Assembly (NCBI GenBank): GCA_030628905.1
Contig: DAOVQB010000022.1
Coordinates: forward strand, 1 to 36,986
Direction of reading: 5' to 3'
Origin: DAOVQB01 sp023128935
GTDB lineage: Bacteria > Eisenbacteria > RBG-16-71-46 > CAIMUX01 > WJJG01
DNA: 36,986 nt
This document shows, one piece after another, positions 23,438 through 31,987 of the stretch (its first letter is position 1; each line of letters opens with the position of its first letter). The notes beneath the pieces are model-generated. The model had not been told where the DNA came from, did not search any database, and worked only from the letters and a program-made list of their open reading frames with translations. Position numbers and translations under genes: made by a program.

Positions 23438-25771
23438 CTAGTCCCATCCCAGCTGTACATATCGGGTGCAGCGGAACTCGGCGCGCCAAGCGGTCAGCAA
23501 GGAGTCCGATGAGAGTCCCGCTGGGGGCAGACCTTCAGCAACCAAGTGCTCCTCGCGCTCCTTGATCTCGGTTGTTGGATGAATCTGGATCACATTGCGA
23601 GGGGGATGGATCGAAACAATGTAATCCGTAAGGCGTGGCTTGTCTTCGGACACAACTACATTGAGGAGGATCTTGGAGACCCCGTTGGGATGATGTCGGA
23701 AGTCGAGGGCGGCGCCACTGCCCAGAAGAGCCGGACGCCCAAGTCCCGGCATCCGAGCGATGGCTTGATTCTTCGGAATGACCAAGTGCAGCACGCATGG
23801 TTGCCGGCCGAGATCCCAGCTCTCCCTCACACGGAATGGATCGTCGCCATCTGCGATTCCTGCATAGGGCTCGAACTGCTGAGGCGTGAGGACAATCACA
23901 CTGAGTCCGTGGCTCTCATTGTGAATGCCAGCGGCGATGATTTCGGCACGGCCATCGCTATCAATGTCGTAGATGCGTACATCCTCAAGGTGTCCAACAT
24001 GATACACGACGCCGCGGGGCAGACAGCCGCCGTCGAAGAGCCAAAGAAAACTGCCCGACCAGATGTCCCAGGATCCGGCAACCACGAATTCGTCCCGGCC
24101 GTCTCCGTCCACATCGCCGATGTCGCCATGCTTGATCGAGTACATCCACTCGGCCGGCGATGACTCGACGCGACCGGGGAGTCCAGAGGATGTGAACTCG
24201 TAGGACCAGAGCGATTGCTTCCGGCGCATGTCATACACGACCACCTGACCGGGTAGGCCGGCTTGCGGATTCATGAGAGTGGCATAGACCAGAACGTGGG
24301 ATGGATCGGCCACCCCGGCATCGAGCTGAGGGAGGTCAGCATCGAGGCATACCGAGGTGCCATGGAAGGCAATCCGGGACGGCGTACGAATCAAATCGAC
24401 GCTGCCGGTGCTCGTGTTGCGAATCGCTATCGCGTGGTGATTGTCAGAGAGTGCGACAGAGAAGATGGGTCCCAGGTCTTGCTCGGACTTGGTTCGAGCA
24501 ACTGCCGGCGATTCCTGAGTGGCCGACGGAAGCCAGGCGTTGCGGTGCTGCCACCCGTAGATTCCGGCGACGGCCAAACTGGCTCCAATCAGAATCGGCC
24601 ACCATCTTTGGGCACGCGCGGCGCTCGGCTTCTGCCAGATGGCATCTGGCAGTTGCCAGTCCTCGAGGAGATCCGTGCGTTGCAGTACCTCGCGGAGGGC
24701 CCCAACTTCAACGATTTGAAGCGGTAAACGGTGTTCGGCACAGAGCGTCTCTGCGTCGCGACCCATGCCTTCGGGGACGACCACCGTGCGACATCCTCGA
24801 AAGTGGGATGCCCGCAGCTTGCACGCCAAACTGCGTCGATCGACTTGGGCGCATTCCCCGGATGGTAGCGCTTGGCCGGTCCAAGTGATCTCAGGACGTG
24901 GTCGCAAAGCGTGACCGCAGTCGCGGGCGCCGCGGAGGACTCCGGCAAAGGCGATTGCCAGTCCCAACCCCAGTGAATCACCTGTGATAGGGATATTCTT
25001 CTCCGAGAACGAGATGGCGAAGTCCAAGGGGTAGGCGACTTGGCCGTGGGTACGTGGAGGCGCGCCCGGCACATCAGCGCTCGCGATGGTTACCTCAGCA
25101 GCAATGAGAGCCTCACGGGCGATATTGCACAAAGGGTCATGTCGATTTTGTGGGACGTCCCCAGATTCGCTCCGCAGGAGAATCACTCCTCCAGACCCGC
25201 TTGACGTCCGGGGCGCCACCGTGAGGGTAACAACAATGCCGACTCCTTCGGCAAAGTCCCGGACCCCCGGCGGGATCAAGACCTCCTGGACTACGGGAAT
25301 GAATACCTGGGTGAATAGCGCGGTAGGTGATGGCTCCCGCAGACTGGTTTCCGGAGGGCTGTCTGGCCCAGAATCAGGTGTGTTAGGGAGGATGGCCTCT
25401 GACATGATCCCTGTGGCGACAAAGACGTTGGCGGCAGAACGGATGAGATCGACATGCGCCGGATCGGGGCGGGTGTCCGGGTCCCACATGCTAAGCGATT
25501 CGCGGAAGAGGGGTGCGACTTCAGGCAGGTAGTAGCCCGAGTCGTCGAAGGATTCGTCCAGGTATAGTACGAAGTGCGATATGGACACCAGGCGAGCGAG
25601 AGGCAGGGCGCATTCACTCAAATAGCCGCGGAGCCGACGGAAGTAGCGTTCAAGCTCGATTATATCTCTGTCGAGCGACTTCATTTGCTCACAGTGCTGC
25701 TGACGCGCCACGATAGCCGATTGCGGCCGGTGATTCGCACCACTCTTCTCTACCTCAATCTCAGCACGCAC
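23438..25771 (-). CDS. Membrane protein with Lon-like Ser/Lys protease domain and FG-GAP region
   Basis: A 777-aa protein, first gene of an operon with an ECF sigma factor and anti-sigma factor. Residues ~240-370 resemble the Lon (S16) protease domain: Ser266 lies in PITGDSLGLGLAIAFAG, matching the GPSAG serine; EITWTGQALPSG matches GEITLRGxVLPxGG; and Lys318 in ACKLRASHFRGCRTVVVP aligns with the second Lys of GLKEKxLAAHRxGIKTV, the catalytic one. No AAA+ module is present. One membrane helix (about 390-407, WWPILIGASLAVAGIYGW) has basic residues on its N-terminal side, so the protease should be inside and the C-terminal half outside. That half has calcium-type FG-GAP motifs DVDGDGRDE (553) and DIDSDGRAE (602), as in beta propellers. 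The open frame starts at a GTG at 25771; the ATG at 25684 may be the true start. Confidence 0.8.
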   Translation of the reverse strand: MRAEIEVEKSGANHRPQSAIVARQQHCEQMKSLDRDIIELERYFRRLRGYLSECALPLARLVSISHFVLYLDESFDDSGYYLPEVAPLFRESLSMWDPDTRPDPAHVDLIRSAANVFVATGIMSEAILPNTPDSGPDSPPETSLREPSPTALFTQVFIPVVQEVLIPPGVRDFAEGVGIVVTLTVAPRTSSGSGGVILLRSESGDVPQNRHDPLCNIAREALIAAEVTIASADVPGAPPRTHGQVAYPLDFAISFSEKNIPITGDSLGLGLAIAFAGVLRGARDCGHALRPRPEITWTGQALPSGECAQVDRRSLACKLRASHFRGCRTVVVPEGMGRDAETLCAEHRLPLQIVEVGALREVLQRTDLLEDWQLPDAIWQKPSAARAQRWWPILIGASLAVAGIYGWQHRNAWLPSATQESPAVARTKSEQDLGPIFSVALSDNHHAIAIRNTSTGSVDLIRTPSRIAFHGTSVCLDADLPQLDAGVADPSHVLVYATLMNPQAGLPGQVVVYDMRRKQSLWSYEFTSSGLPGRVESSPAEWMYSIKHGDIGDVDGDGRDEFVVAGSWDIWSGSFLWLFDGGCLPRGVVYHVGHLEDVRIYDIDSDGRAEIIAAGIHNESHGLSVIVLTPQQFEPYAGIADGDDPFRVRESWDLGRQPCVLHLVIPKNQAIARMPGLGRPALLGSGAALDFRHHPNGVSKILLNVVVSEDKPRLTDYIVSIHPPRNVIQIHPTTEIKEREEHLVAEGLPPAGLSSDSLLTAWRAEFRCTRYVQLGWD

Positions 25772-26327
25772 TCGGGGTGAGTGTCAACCACGGAGAATTC
25801 CCTAGGCGCTGAGGCATGGAAAGCCTTTGGGGGAACGGGTCAAACCGATCTCTAGGGTGATCGTGGGAGGGGCTTTGTTCTGCGGGCCAGCCTGCGCACC
25901 ACTAACGCTTATGTGTCCGGGATGCGAACGTGATCCTTGGGTCGGGAGGCCCATCAGTTTCGTTTGCATTGGACCCTAACGCGCTCCCCTCTGTCCTGTC
26001 AGAGAACGCCATATAATCCGAAAGCTTCCACCCCAGATCTGCGTGGTAGATGGAGGATCAGGTGCGCTCCGTCCCGCGTTGTTGGAGGCTGAATAGAACT
26101 GCGCATGCTTGGTGAAGAAGTATCGAGTCCCGATGGAGGGCGGCCCCGCTTGGGCGCGATTCACCAGATTCAGGTGGATGGGAGGCCCCATCGGTACTCC
26201 CCACACACAGATCAAGATGCAGTTGCGGCGGGTAATCATTCTTGGCGTGTACGGGCCCAGTTTGCCAGTTTAGCAGTGAATCCGCTGTTTGCTGTTGCTG
26301 GACCGAGGAGTAGAGGAGGGCATTGCA
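25772..26327. other. Divergent intergenic region, no supported gene
   Basis: 556 bp lie between the sigma-operon gene (minus) and the secreted FG-GAP protein (plus). A minus frame of 87 codons at 25976-26239 has no features. TTGACA on the minus strand at 25783-25788 is a possible -35 element for the operon, but no good -10 follows at 17 bp. The plus ribosome site GAGGAGGG is at 26313-26320. Confidence 0.45.
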
Positions 26328-27074
26328 ATGACAATGTATAAGTTAATCACGGTCTTGGTGTTCGGGACTCTTGTCGTGCTCCAAGGACCGGCAGCCGCTG
26401 AATTCTCTGTACTGTGGCGGACCGAAACTCCGTCCGTCCGTTGGCCTGCATATGCAGCCTACTATCTTTCTGGAAACCAGGGCAATGGCAACGTAGAAAG
26501 GGAAGAGGCTTATGGCATGCTGACAGACAGTCCCGCGCCATTCATGTTGGTTCAGAGGGAGGGCGGGGCCGTTGAAGTCCTTGATCTGTCTACGGGGATG
26601 CCTCACTGGATTAGCAATCTAACAGATCCTCTCCCCCACTACATATATGACGCTACTTATTTCCGCGTGCTGTACATGGACGTTGACAATGATCAAAGAG
26701 ACGAAATCGTTCTCTATTGTGCCGGAGAGGGGATAATTTGCATCGACTGGCAAGTCGGCCCCGGGGGTGCTATTGGCGAAGACGGTCCTGGCGCCGGTAC
26801 CAGCCTCATGCAGAACGCTCCCAACCCAGTCAGTGTCGGAACGACAATCAGCTTCACTCTGGCAGCGACCGGCGACATAGACCTTCAAATCTTCGACGTG
26901 AATGGCCGTCTCATCCGAAACCTGATCGACGGAAAGCTACCGGCAGGATTGCATCGCATCGCTTGGGATGGTCTGGATAATTCGGAGTACCCTCTAGCAT
27001 CGGGAACCTATTTCTACCGGCTTCGGGTTGATGGTATGGCCGTAGACACAAAGACGGCAGTGGTTTTGAAGTAG
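26328..27074 (+). CDS. Secreted protein with one FG-GAP-like motif and FlgD-Ig C-terminal domain
   Basis: GAGGAGGG seven bases before the ATG at 26328 decides the start (248 aa). A signal peptide follows (LITVLVFGTLVVLQGPAAA). The middle holds one FG-GAP-like unit (MDVDNDQRDEIVLYC). The last ~85 residues form the FlgD-Ig/sorting-like domain: NAPNPVSVGTTISFTL, LQIFDVNGRLIRNLIDG, LPAGLHRIAWDG, SGTYFYRLRV. In FCB bacteria such domains commonly target proteins to the type IX export route, although no export gene is in the window. It stands divergent from the Lon-like membrane protein, which also has FG-GAP units. Its C-terminal domain is unusually close to an orphan fragment at 34011. Confidence 0.82.
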   Translation: MTMYKLITVLVFGTLVVLQGPAAAEFSVLWRTETPSVRWPAYAAYYLSGNQGNGNVEREEAYGMLTDSPAPFMLVQREGGAVEVLDLSTGMPHWISNLTDPLPHYIYDATYFRVLYMDVDNDQRDEIVLYCAGEGIICIDWQVGPGGAIGEDGPGAGTSLMQNAPNPVSVGTTISFTLAATGDIDLQIFDVNGRLIRNLIDGKLPAGLHRIAWDGLDNSEYPLASGTYFYRLRVDGMAVDTKTAVVLK

Positions 27075-27188
27075 TACGTGCGCTGGCAGATAATGTGCAA
27101 GTTTGTTAGTCTGAGGTTCCTCGCCGCAAAGAGCGGTAATTGCCCTGATGTCAAAGAGATAGCCAACAAGTCAGGTGCACGAGTCTGA

Positions 27189-29336
27189 CTACACCCTGAT
27201 AGTCTCAAGCAGTTTACGGGCGCGTCGCTGTTTTGCATTGGGGGTGGTGACGATCTCGAAAGTGGGAGCGTCATCACCAGCGCCCGGGACACGGCAGACG
27301 TTGCGAACAATCTGGCTGAGTAGTTTGAGGAGCGTCTGGAAGCTGTGCACTTCTGAACCGTCGTCGAGGGCCTTCGACTTGACCTTGCGCATTGCCCCGT
27401 CCGAGCGCTTGGCCGGCGCAACGGGGTCACGGTGGCTTTTTGCCAACTGGTCCTCGTCGGCAAAAAGCAATGGACGCCACGCCTCGCGCATATGCCACTC
27501 GACATAATAGGCAAGCATGCAGAGAAAGATGTGCGATCGCACCCGGGTTTCTAGCCGATGACGAATGGGGCGCACTTTGAGGTCGACCGTCTTGAGGGAA
27601 CGGAAGGCTCGCTCGACCTGACTGAGACGCTTGTAGCCACGTACCGTGTTCTCGGCTGATAGGCGCTCAGCAGGCGTGCTTGTGCGCACCACGTAGATAC
27701 CGTCCAGCGCGGCTTCCGTCACCACCTTCTCGTTGTCGATGTGGAAGTCAAAGCCATCGTCGCGGATTTCCAGTACAAAGTGTTTGGCGACCTTGTACTT
27801 GTTCATGACTTTTCCGACCCGAACACCGATCGCATCCTGGCCTCCAAACTTGCCTTGTTCCACCAAGAAGCGGACCTTGCGCAGTTCTTCGCAGACACTC
27901 TCGAGGGCCGCCTCTGACGCTTTCTGGCTGTCCTCGATGCGATAGTCAAAACCATCTGTGCCGATGTCGGTCGAGACGTACTTGGCAACCCTGTACTTGC
28001 GGAGGGTCCTGTCGATTCGATCGCTGATCTTGCTTTTCCCCACAAGTCTGCCGCGCTCGATCAAAGAGCGAACGTTCTCGACCTCACGCTGGATGCTTTC
28101 GAGCACTGCTGCGGCGGCCTGCCCTTTGTCGGCAACGTTGAAATCGAAGCCGTCGTCGCTGATTGAGAACACAAAATACTTGGCGACCTTGTACCGCTTG
28201 ACGATGTTCTCAGCGCGCCGACGAATCTTCTCTGCCCCGCGGAGCTTGCCGTGCTCGACAGTGGCGCGTGCTTTCTCGAGTACCTGGACAGTTGCCTCCA
28301 AAAGCGACTGGCGTTTGCGCGATCGCAGCTTGGCCAACGCCGGGTTGCGACAAGCCACCAACCGTTCCCCGGGATAGTCCGGGACGATCACCTCGAAGAG
28401 ATTCCGCTCGTCGAACAAGCCGAGCTGGACATGACCGTCATCGACGAGCTTGCGAATCTGCCCGGACTTGAGCGCCGTGATCCAGTCGATCCCTTCCTGG
28501 CCTCGAAGCTCCTCGTCGATGAGCTTCTGCGAAATCATGCCGCGATCACCTACGAGCACCACGCTTTTGATGCCGAAGCAATCTCGCATCTTCTCTACTT
28601 GCGGCATCAAGGTCTTGCCGTCCGACTTGTTACCCTCAAACACTGACACTGCGACCGGGCATCCTAGATCGTCGGTGAGCAAGCCGTAATTGACTTGAAG
28701 CTTGCCCTTCTTGCCATCGCGGCTGAGCCCCAGGGCGGCCAACGGACACGTGACGCCCTCGAAATAGCTGGAGGTCAGGTCGTAGAGCACCAGACCGTCC
28801 TCTTTGAGGTGTCGCCCCGCCAGCTTCTTCTCGATCGTATCCTGTCTACCCAACAACCAGTCCATCGCGTCATACAGGTCATCCTCATCGACATCTTGGA
28901 GATCGAGGATTTGAGGGAGCGTAGTGATGTTCCACCACCGCGTATTGGCCAGTTTGCTGTTCTGCTCGTTGTCAGGCTCCAGGATCCGGCCCGCCACCAT
29001 GGCCAGGACGATGTCACGATTCCGAGATCGGCGTGAGGCAATGAGTTGCTCAAAGCCCAGCCGCTTCATGGCTCTCATGACTGCGTCCACATGGCCGTGA
29101 TGCCAGGTGTCGACCTTCTCGAACGCGTCGTCGGTGGAAACGAAGCACTCACCCTTGAGCGACCGGCGAATCAACTCAACGACATGCTCCGGAAGGTGGG
29201 AGAGATTTGCCAGGGTCTGGTTCTTGACTTTGCCATCTTCTCGATAGCTTCGCCGGAGCAGATGAGCCCGATAGACCCTGTCCTTGTATATGCGCTCTGT
29301 CGTGACGACGTGTGCCGCTTTGCCCCTGTGCTTCAT
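27189..29336 (-). CDS. IS1634-family transposase with triplicated internal module
   Basis: A DDE transposase of the IS4 superfamily. Family marks: VLYDLTSSYFEG with the first Asp, SVVLVGDRGMIS with the second, and the region with the final Glu at YKRLSQVERAFRSLK, followed by VRPIRHRLETRVRSHIFLC and LAYYVEWHMREAW. From the ATG at 29336 the protein has 715 aa, longer than the ~550-600 usual for the family. The excess is due to three successive copies of a 66-residue module containing KYKVAKHF and DDGFDF. The third copy (GVRVGKVMNKYKVAKHF) is the canonical one. The open frame extends to 29411, but the first 25 residues are atypical. It appears intact and may be active. Confidence 0.9.
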   Translation of the reverse strand: MKHRGKAAHVVTTERIYKDRVYRAHLLRRSYREDGKVKNQTLANLSHLPEHVVELIRRSLKGECFVSTDDAFEKVDTWHHGHVDAVMRAMKRLGFEQLIASRRSRNRDIVLAMVAGRILEPDNEQNSKLANTRWWNITTLPQILDLQDVDEDDLYDAMDWLLGRQDTIEKKLAGRHLKEDGLVLYDLTSSYFEGVTCPLAALGLSRDGKKGKLQVNYGLLTDDLGCPVAVSVFEGNKSDGKTLMPQVEKMRDCFGIKSVVLVGDRGMISQKLIDEELRGQEGIDWITALKSGQIRKLVDDGHVQLGLFDERNLFEVIVPDYPGERLVACRNPALAKLRSRKRQSLLEATVQVLEKARATVEHGKLRGAEKIRRRAENIVKRYKVAKYFVFSISDDGFDFNVADKGQAAAAVLESIQREVENVRSLIERGRLVGKSKISDRIDRTLRKYRVAKYVSTDIGTDGFDYRIEDSQKASEAALESVCEELRKVRFLVEQGKFGGQDAIGVRVGKVMNKYKVAKHFVLEIRDDGFDFHIDNEKVVTEAALDGIYVVRTSTPAERLSAENTVRGYKRLSQVERAFRSLKTVDLKVRPIRHRLETRVRSHIFLCMLAYYVEWHMREAWRPLLFADEDQLAKSHRDPVAPAKRSDGAMRKVKSKALDDGSEVHSFQTLLKLLSQIVRNVCRVPGAGDDAPTFEIVTTPNAKQRRARKLLETIRV
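27702..28295 (-). repeat. Three 198-bp modules inside the transposase
   Basis: At protein level, KVAK/RVAK/KVAK recur exactly 66 residues apart (frame positions 408, 474, 540), each followed after about ten residues by DGFD(F/Y) and preceded by a helical segment with GKLRG, GRLVG or GKFGG. Nucleotides are well diverged, so the duplication is old or was diversified. Confidence 0.85.
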
Positions 29337-29411
29337 GAGGGCAGAATAGCCGAATGCGACGCCCGTGTCAACAATATTAGTGACGACACAAGAAATCGCC
29401 ACAAAGACCAC

Positions 29412-29739
29412 TGTTCTCCCGTTACTATCGGGTACTATGTATGTAGTTGATCTAGATACAACGCGTTATCGCATCACAAAACCGAAGCACAGGACAATGT
29501 CACTGCAACAAGTACACGACACACTTTAGTGACTACCAATGAGCCAGAAGAAGGGCGAGGAGAAAGCTATAACCTAATATCTCTTCATGAGTTGCATGCA
29601 GTGAGTTGGCATGCAGGGGGAAGAACCTCAGGTTAGTGCGCTTGTGCGCTAGTCTCCTCGAGGAATGGCCTGCAACCGACCTGCTCGGTGTCGGCCCGGA
29701 CGATTTCGGCGTCGAGTTCGCCAAGGTAGGCGGCGCAGT
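29412..29739. other. Flank of the insertion sequence, no supported gene
   Basis: Less GC-rich DNA than the surroundings next to the IS. The minus frame 29533-29787 is a shadow of the remnant that follows. Directly repeated GCATGCAG-like motifs occur near 29595-29618. No gene or RNA is visible. Confidence 0.4.
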
Positions 29740-29889
29740 TCGATGGCGAGCGGAGGTCCCGGTTGCCATCACCGGTGAATGTCCCATCGGTCAACTCGAT
29801 GATGTCCCCATCAATACAGGCGTCGATCGCCTCCTGGATCGTGGGGGAAGTCCCCCGGTCCCCTCTGGGTTGACGACGTAGGTGGCCGC
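29740..29889 (-). pseudogene. Frameshifted N-terminal remnant of a beta-helix protein
   Basis: The minus strand reads AATYVVNPEGTG in one frame and, after two extra bases (one G, one C in homopolymer runs near 29845-29856), continues DFPTIQEAIDACIDGD, then IIELTDGTFTGDGNRDL in another frame. This is the stereotyped start of exported right-handed beta-helix proteins. The similarity stops after NRDL and the rest of the helix is missing. A leucine-rich signal-peptide-like stretch (IHLLLQLLLPLA) sits upstream in yet another frame, near 29960-30000. Confidence 0.72.
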
Positions 29890-30533
29890 CGTAGCCCGCG
29901 AGCTGGTGGGGTTCATCTGGGCGGTGATGAGGAAAGGCTTGCTACGCGAGAGGAAGCAAGAGCTGGAGCAGGAGATGAATCGCTGTCGGACGGTTTCACC
30001 GGTGAGCGTATAGGACAGCTGAATCGTGAGTGCTGATGAGCGAGAAGGACCTGGGAGTTCCAGGCGGCGGATGGCAGGGGCACGATCCGAAGGATCCCCC
30101 ATTGCCCTATGTGACCCGGAGTGCAAGCTGCGGGCATCCGCGAAATTAGACTGGAGGCCTTTGCGACGGAGAACGGTCATGCTGGCTCTGCACCGGGCAA
30201 CCGGTGTAATCCGCGCATATCAGAGTGACTCGTCGTCGAAGCGACCCCCGCATCCGCTGCCTGGAGTTCCCAATTCAATCAACAGGGGGTACAAGGAAGT
30301 GGCGATTGACAAGGGTTGTTCCATATCAGGGCCAGCTCTGGGTGCAGCCTTCTGCGAGATCACCACCCAGGAGACGCAACCGTCGAGTATTCTGACGCCG
30401 GCTGCCGGGCAGGGGCATGTATAGTCCTGGTCTTGCTTTTCGGCGCGTGATTTTTCTGTCAGACTGGGATTGTTCCTCGCAGCAATTTCGTTCCATCCCT
30501 TTGGCTCAAGTATGACGTTTCGTACTCACAGGA
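29890..30533. other. Decayed or non-coding region
   Basis: Besides traces of the signal peptide of the beta-helix remnant, I see no supported gene. A 132-codon plus frame at 30026-30424 has no family features and biased composition. The area probably consists of decaying gene pieces. Confidence 0.4.
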
Positions 30534-30679
30534 GGCTGAAAGTGGCAAAAACATGCTTCCTGCAGGCACACGCATTCTCTAGCTGGCAAAACCACCATTC
30601 TCAGGGCAGGAATCGGGGGATAGAAAAACACGGCTTGAAACCGGGCCTATGGTGTCTTTTCAGACCGGAGTTTACCGAC
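30534..30679 (+). repeat. Dispersed 146-bp element, copy B
   Basis: Ungapped match to 21920-22065 over the same length, best in the last 95 bp (TGGCAAAA ... ACCGAC). The peptide version reads RLKVAKTCFL ... NRGIEKHGLKP ... FRPEFTD and continues past the end of copy A instead of stopping. The immediate context is gene-poor. Confidence 0.7.
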
Positions 30680-31301
30680 CCGTCAAGGGCTCTTTTCGCT
30701 GATTGGACGCACTCGGCCGGCCGGGGTAGATGCTAGCGCCCAAGGCCATGAGAGCCGATCTGAGCGCCCATACGATGGGGGCTAGCCCCCCCTAGGGGCA
30801 AGTCTGCGGGCGCTGCTGGGGGCGCATAGACCCCCGCGGACTGATCTTCGGCCAGATACCCCCCTCAAACCGACCAAACTCCGCTGTGACGGCGGTTCGG
30901 CGCCGGACCCGACCCCATGGGGCATGAATCGCCTCGGTCGGCCCCTGAGCGCCCTCTGACGCGGTTGTGGGGGCGGCGGGGAGCGCCCGGGCGGCCCGGA
31001 GACAGGGGCCGCAGGGGCGCCCTGAGCTGGGGGGGCTGATGGCGAGGGCGATCCCCAGGACCCTCGCCCCCCCCCCCCCCCCCCCCTCGAAAAAATAGGG
31101 GGGGAGGACTTCAGGAGTGGTGCCTGGCCGCTCGTGTATCAGCACCCCTCTTCCCGAAATACGGCCCTGCCGGCAGCCACCATATGCCGGCCATGAAGTC
31201 GGGCGGGGCGAACGACCGCGGTTCTGCGTGGAGTGGGCGGTGGCAGTGGGCGTCCGGGGCGGCATTGCGCGCAGCCTCGCCAGCATGCTCGCGGCTGGCG
31301 C
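30680..31301. other. Gene-poor GC-rich tract
   Basis: Long G and C runs, several short palindromes (for example GGGGGCTAGCCCCCC near 30777) and no convincing gene. A 164-codon minus frame (30792-31286) is Pro/Arg/Ala-rich, spans the 20-C run and matches no family I know. Confidence 0.45.
31067..31086 (+). repeat. Run of 20 cytosines
   Basis: An uninterrupted C20 tract followed by TCGAAAAAATAGGGGGGG. Such a homopolymer is prone to slippage in the cell and to sequencing error, so its exact length is doubtful. Confidence 0.85.
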
Positions 31302-31302
31302 C

Positions 31303-31376
31303 TTTGAATTCCTCTCCCAATTGGGAGCAGGCTTTTTGGCGCCGCTTTGAACTTCTCTCCTAATTGGGAGAGGGCC
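31303..31376. repeat. Direct repeat with palindromic core CTCCCAATTGGGAG
   Basis: Two ~30-bp copies starting TTTGAA(T/C)TnCTCTCC are spaced 44 bp apart. The first contains the perfect 14-bp palindrome at 31314-31327; the second has the imperfect form CTCTCCTAATTGGGAGAG. Function unknown. Confidence 0.6.
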
Positions 31377-31451
31377 GTGACGACCAACGGGACAGGAATT
31401 CGGAATAGGGCGACACGACCCAAGCCAATTACGTCCTTCGGAGGGTCATAC

Positions 31452-31486
31452 CGAGTTATAGAGTTTACGCCAAACTCTGTAACTCG
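31452..31486. repeat. 15-bp hairpin, GAGTTATAGAGTTT type, copy 1
   Basis: CGAGTTATAGAGTTT (31452-31466) and AAACTCTGTAACTCG (31472-31486) pair fully in RNA, with one G-U, around a 5-nt loop. A related dyad is at 33743-33775. Right after it, TGTCATTTC and GAAATGACA form another inverted repeat (31487-31522). No T-run follows, so a regulator or recombination site is more likely than a terminator. Confidence 0.7.
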
Positions 31487-31987
31487 TGTCATTTCTCGGG
31501 ATCATGATGGTGGGAAATGACAACTCGCCTCATGGCAAGCCAGGCTTGACAGCGGCCATCGAAGTTTTTCCGGGGGGAAGATCACCCCTTGACGGAGGAA
31601 CGAGAGGAATCTATCCTGGATATAGGTTGCGAGCGCCCCCTTCTGCTAAAGGGTGCCGCTCTGGCACCGACTGCAGTCTAGATTCTAGATGACATTGCAA
31701 GAAGCAGGAGCGCAACAGGAAAGACAGGAAAGCCCACATACGCTGGTGACCGACACCTAAGGATGTCAAGGAGGAATGGGCTTGGCTGGCGGTCCACAAG
31801 TCAAGGAGGACACCCCTGCACTGCTCACTGGTGTCTGCCAATGCTGCAATCCTGCGAATTGGAACTTCGGCGTTCAAGACTGCCCCCCATGTGCACCGTT
31901 CTCACCGCCGAATGAAGAGTGCGACCTGAGCGGTCCCTGCCCGTCGCGTGAGGTGTATATCGAGAGAAACGTAAGGAGGTGGTGGTT
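31487..31987. other. Region before the secreted-protein pair, no supported gene
   Basis: Two AAGGAGGA sequences occur near 31767 and 31803, but the open frames behind them are short and featureless (see rejected items). The leader of the downstream gene ends with GTAAGGAGG at 31972-31980. Confidence 0.4.

Larger units (their letters stand above)
27189..29411 (-). mobile_element. IS1634-type insertion sequence (ends not resolved)
   Basis: The span is set by the open transposase frame; the true ends lie outside it. I compared both flanks by eye and found no convincing terminal inverted repeats, only a weak TTGnTAGTC match, and no certain target duplication. It sits between the secreted FG-GAP gene and a beta-helix remnant. 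Confidence 0.7.

Noticed and set aside
27075..29530. Terminal inverted repeats and target duplication of the insertion sequence
   Set aside because: Hand comparison of the flanks gave only a weak 8-9 base match; too short to define ends.
30026..30424. 132-codon plus frame
   Set aside because: Overlaps the decayed beta-helix remnant on the other strand and shows no domain or start signal.
30792..31286. 164-codon minus frame in the GC-rich tract
   Set aside because: It depends on the exact length of the C20 run and is dominated by Pro, Arg and Ala; likely a spurious frame.
31314..31372. Palindromes at 31314-31327 and 31355-31372 as a terminator
   Set aside because: A short T-run follows only the first, and no convincing gene ends upstream on the plus strand.
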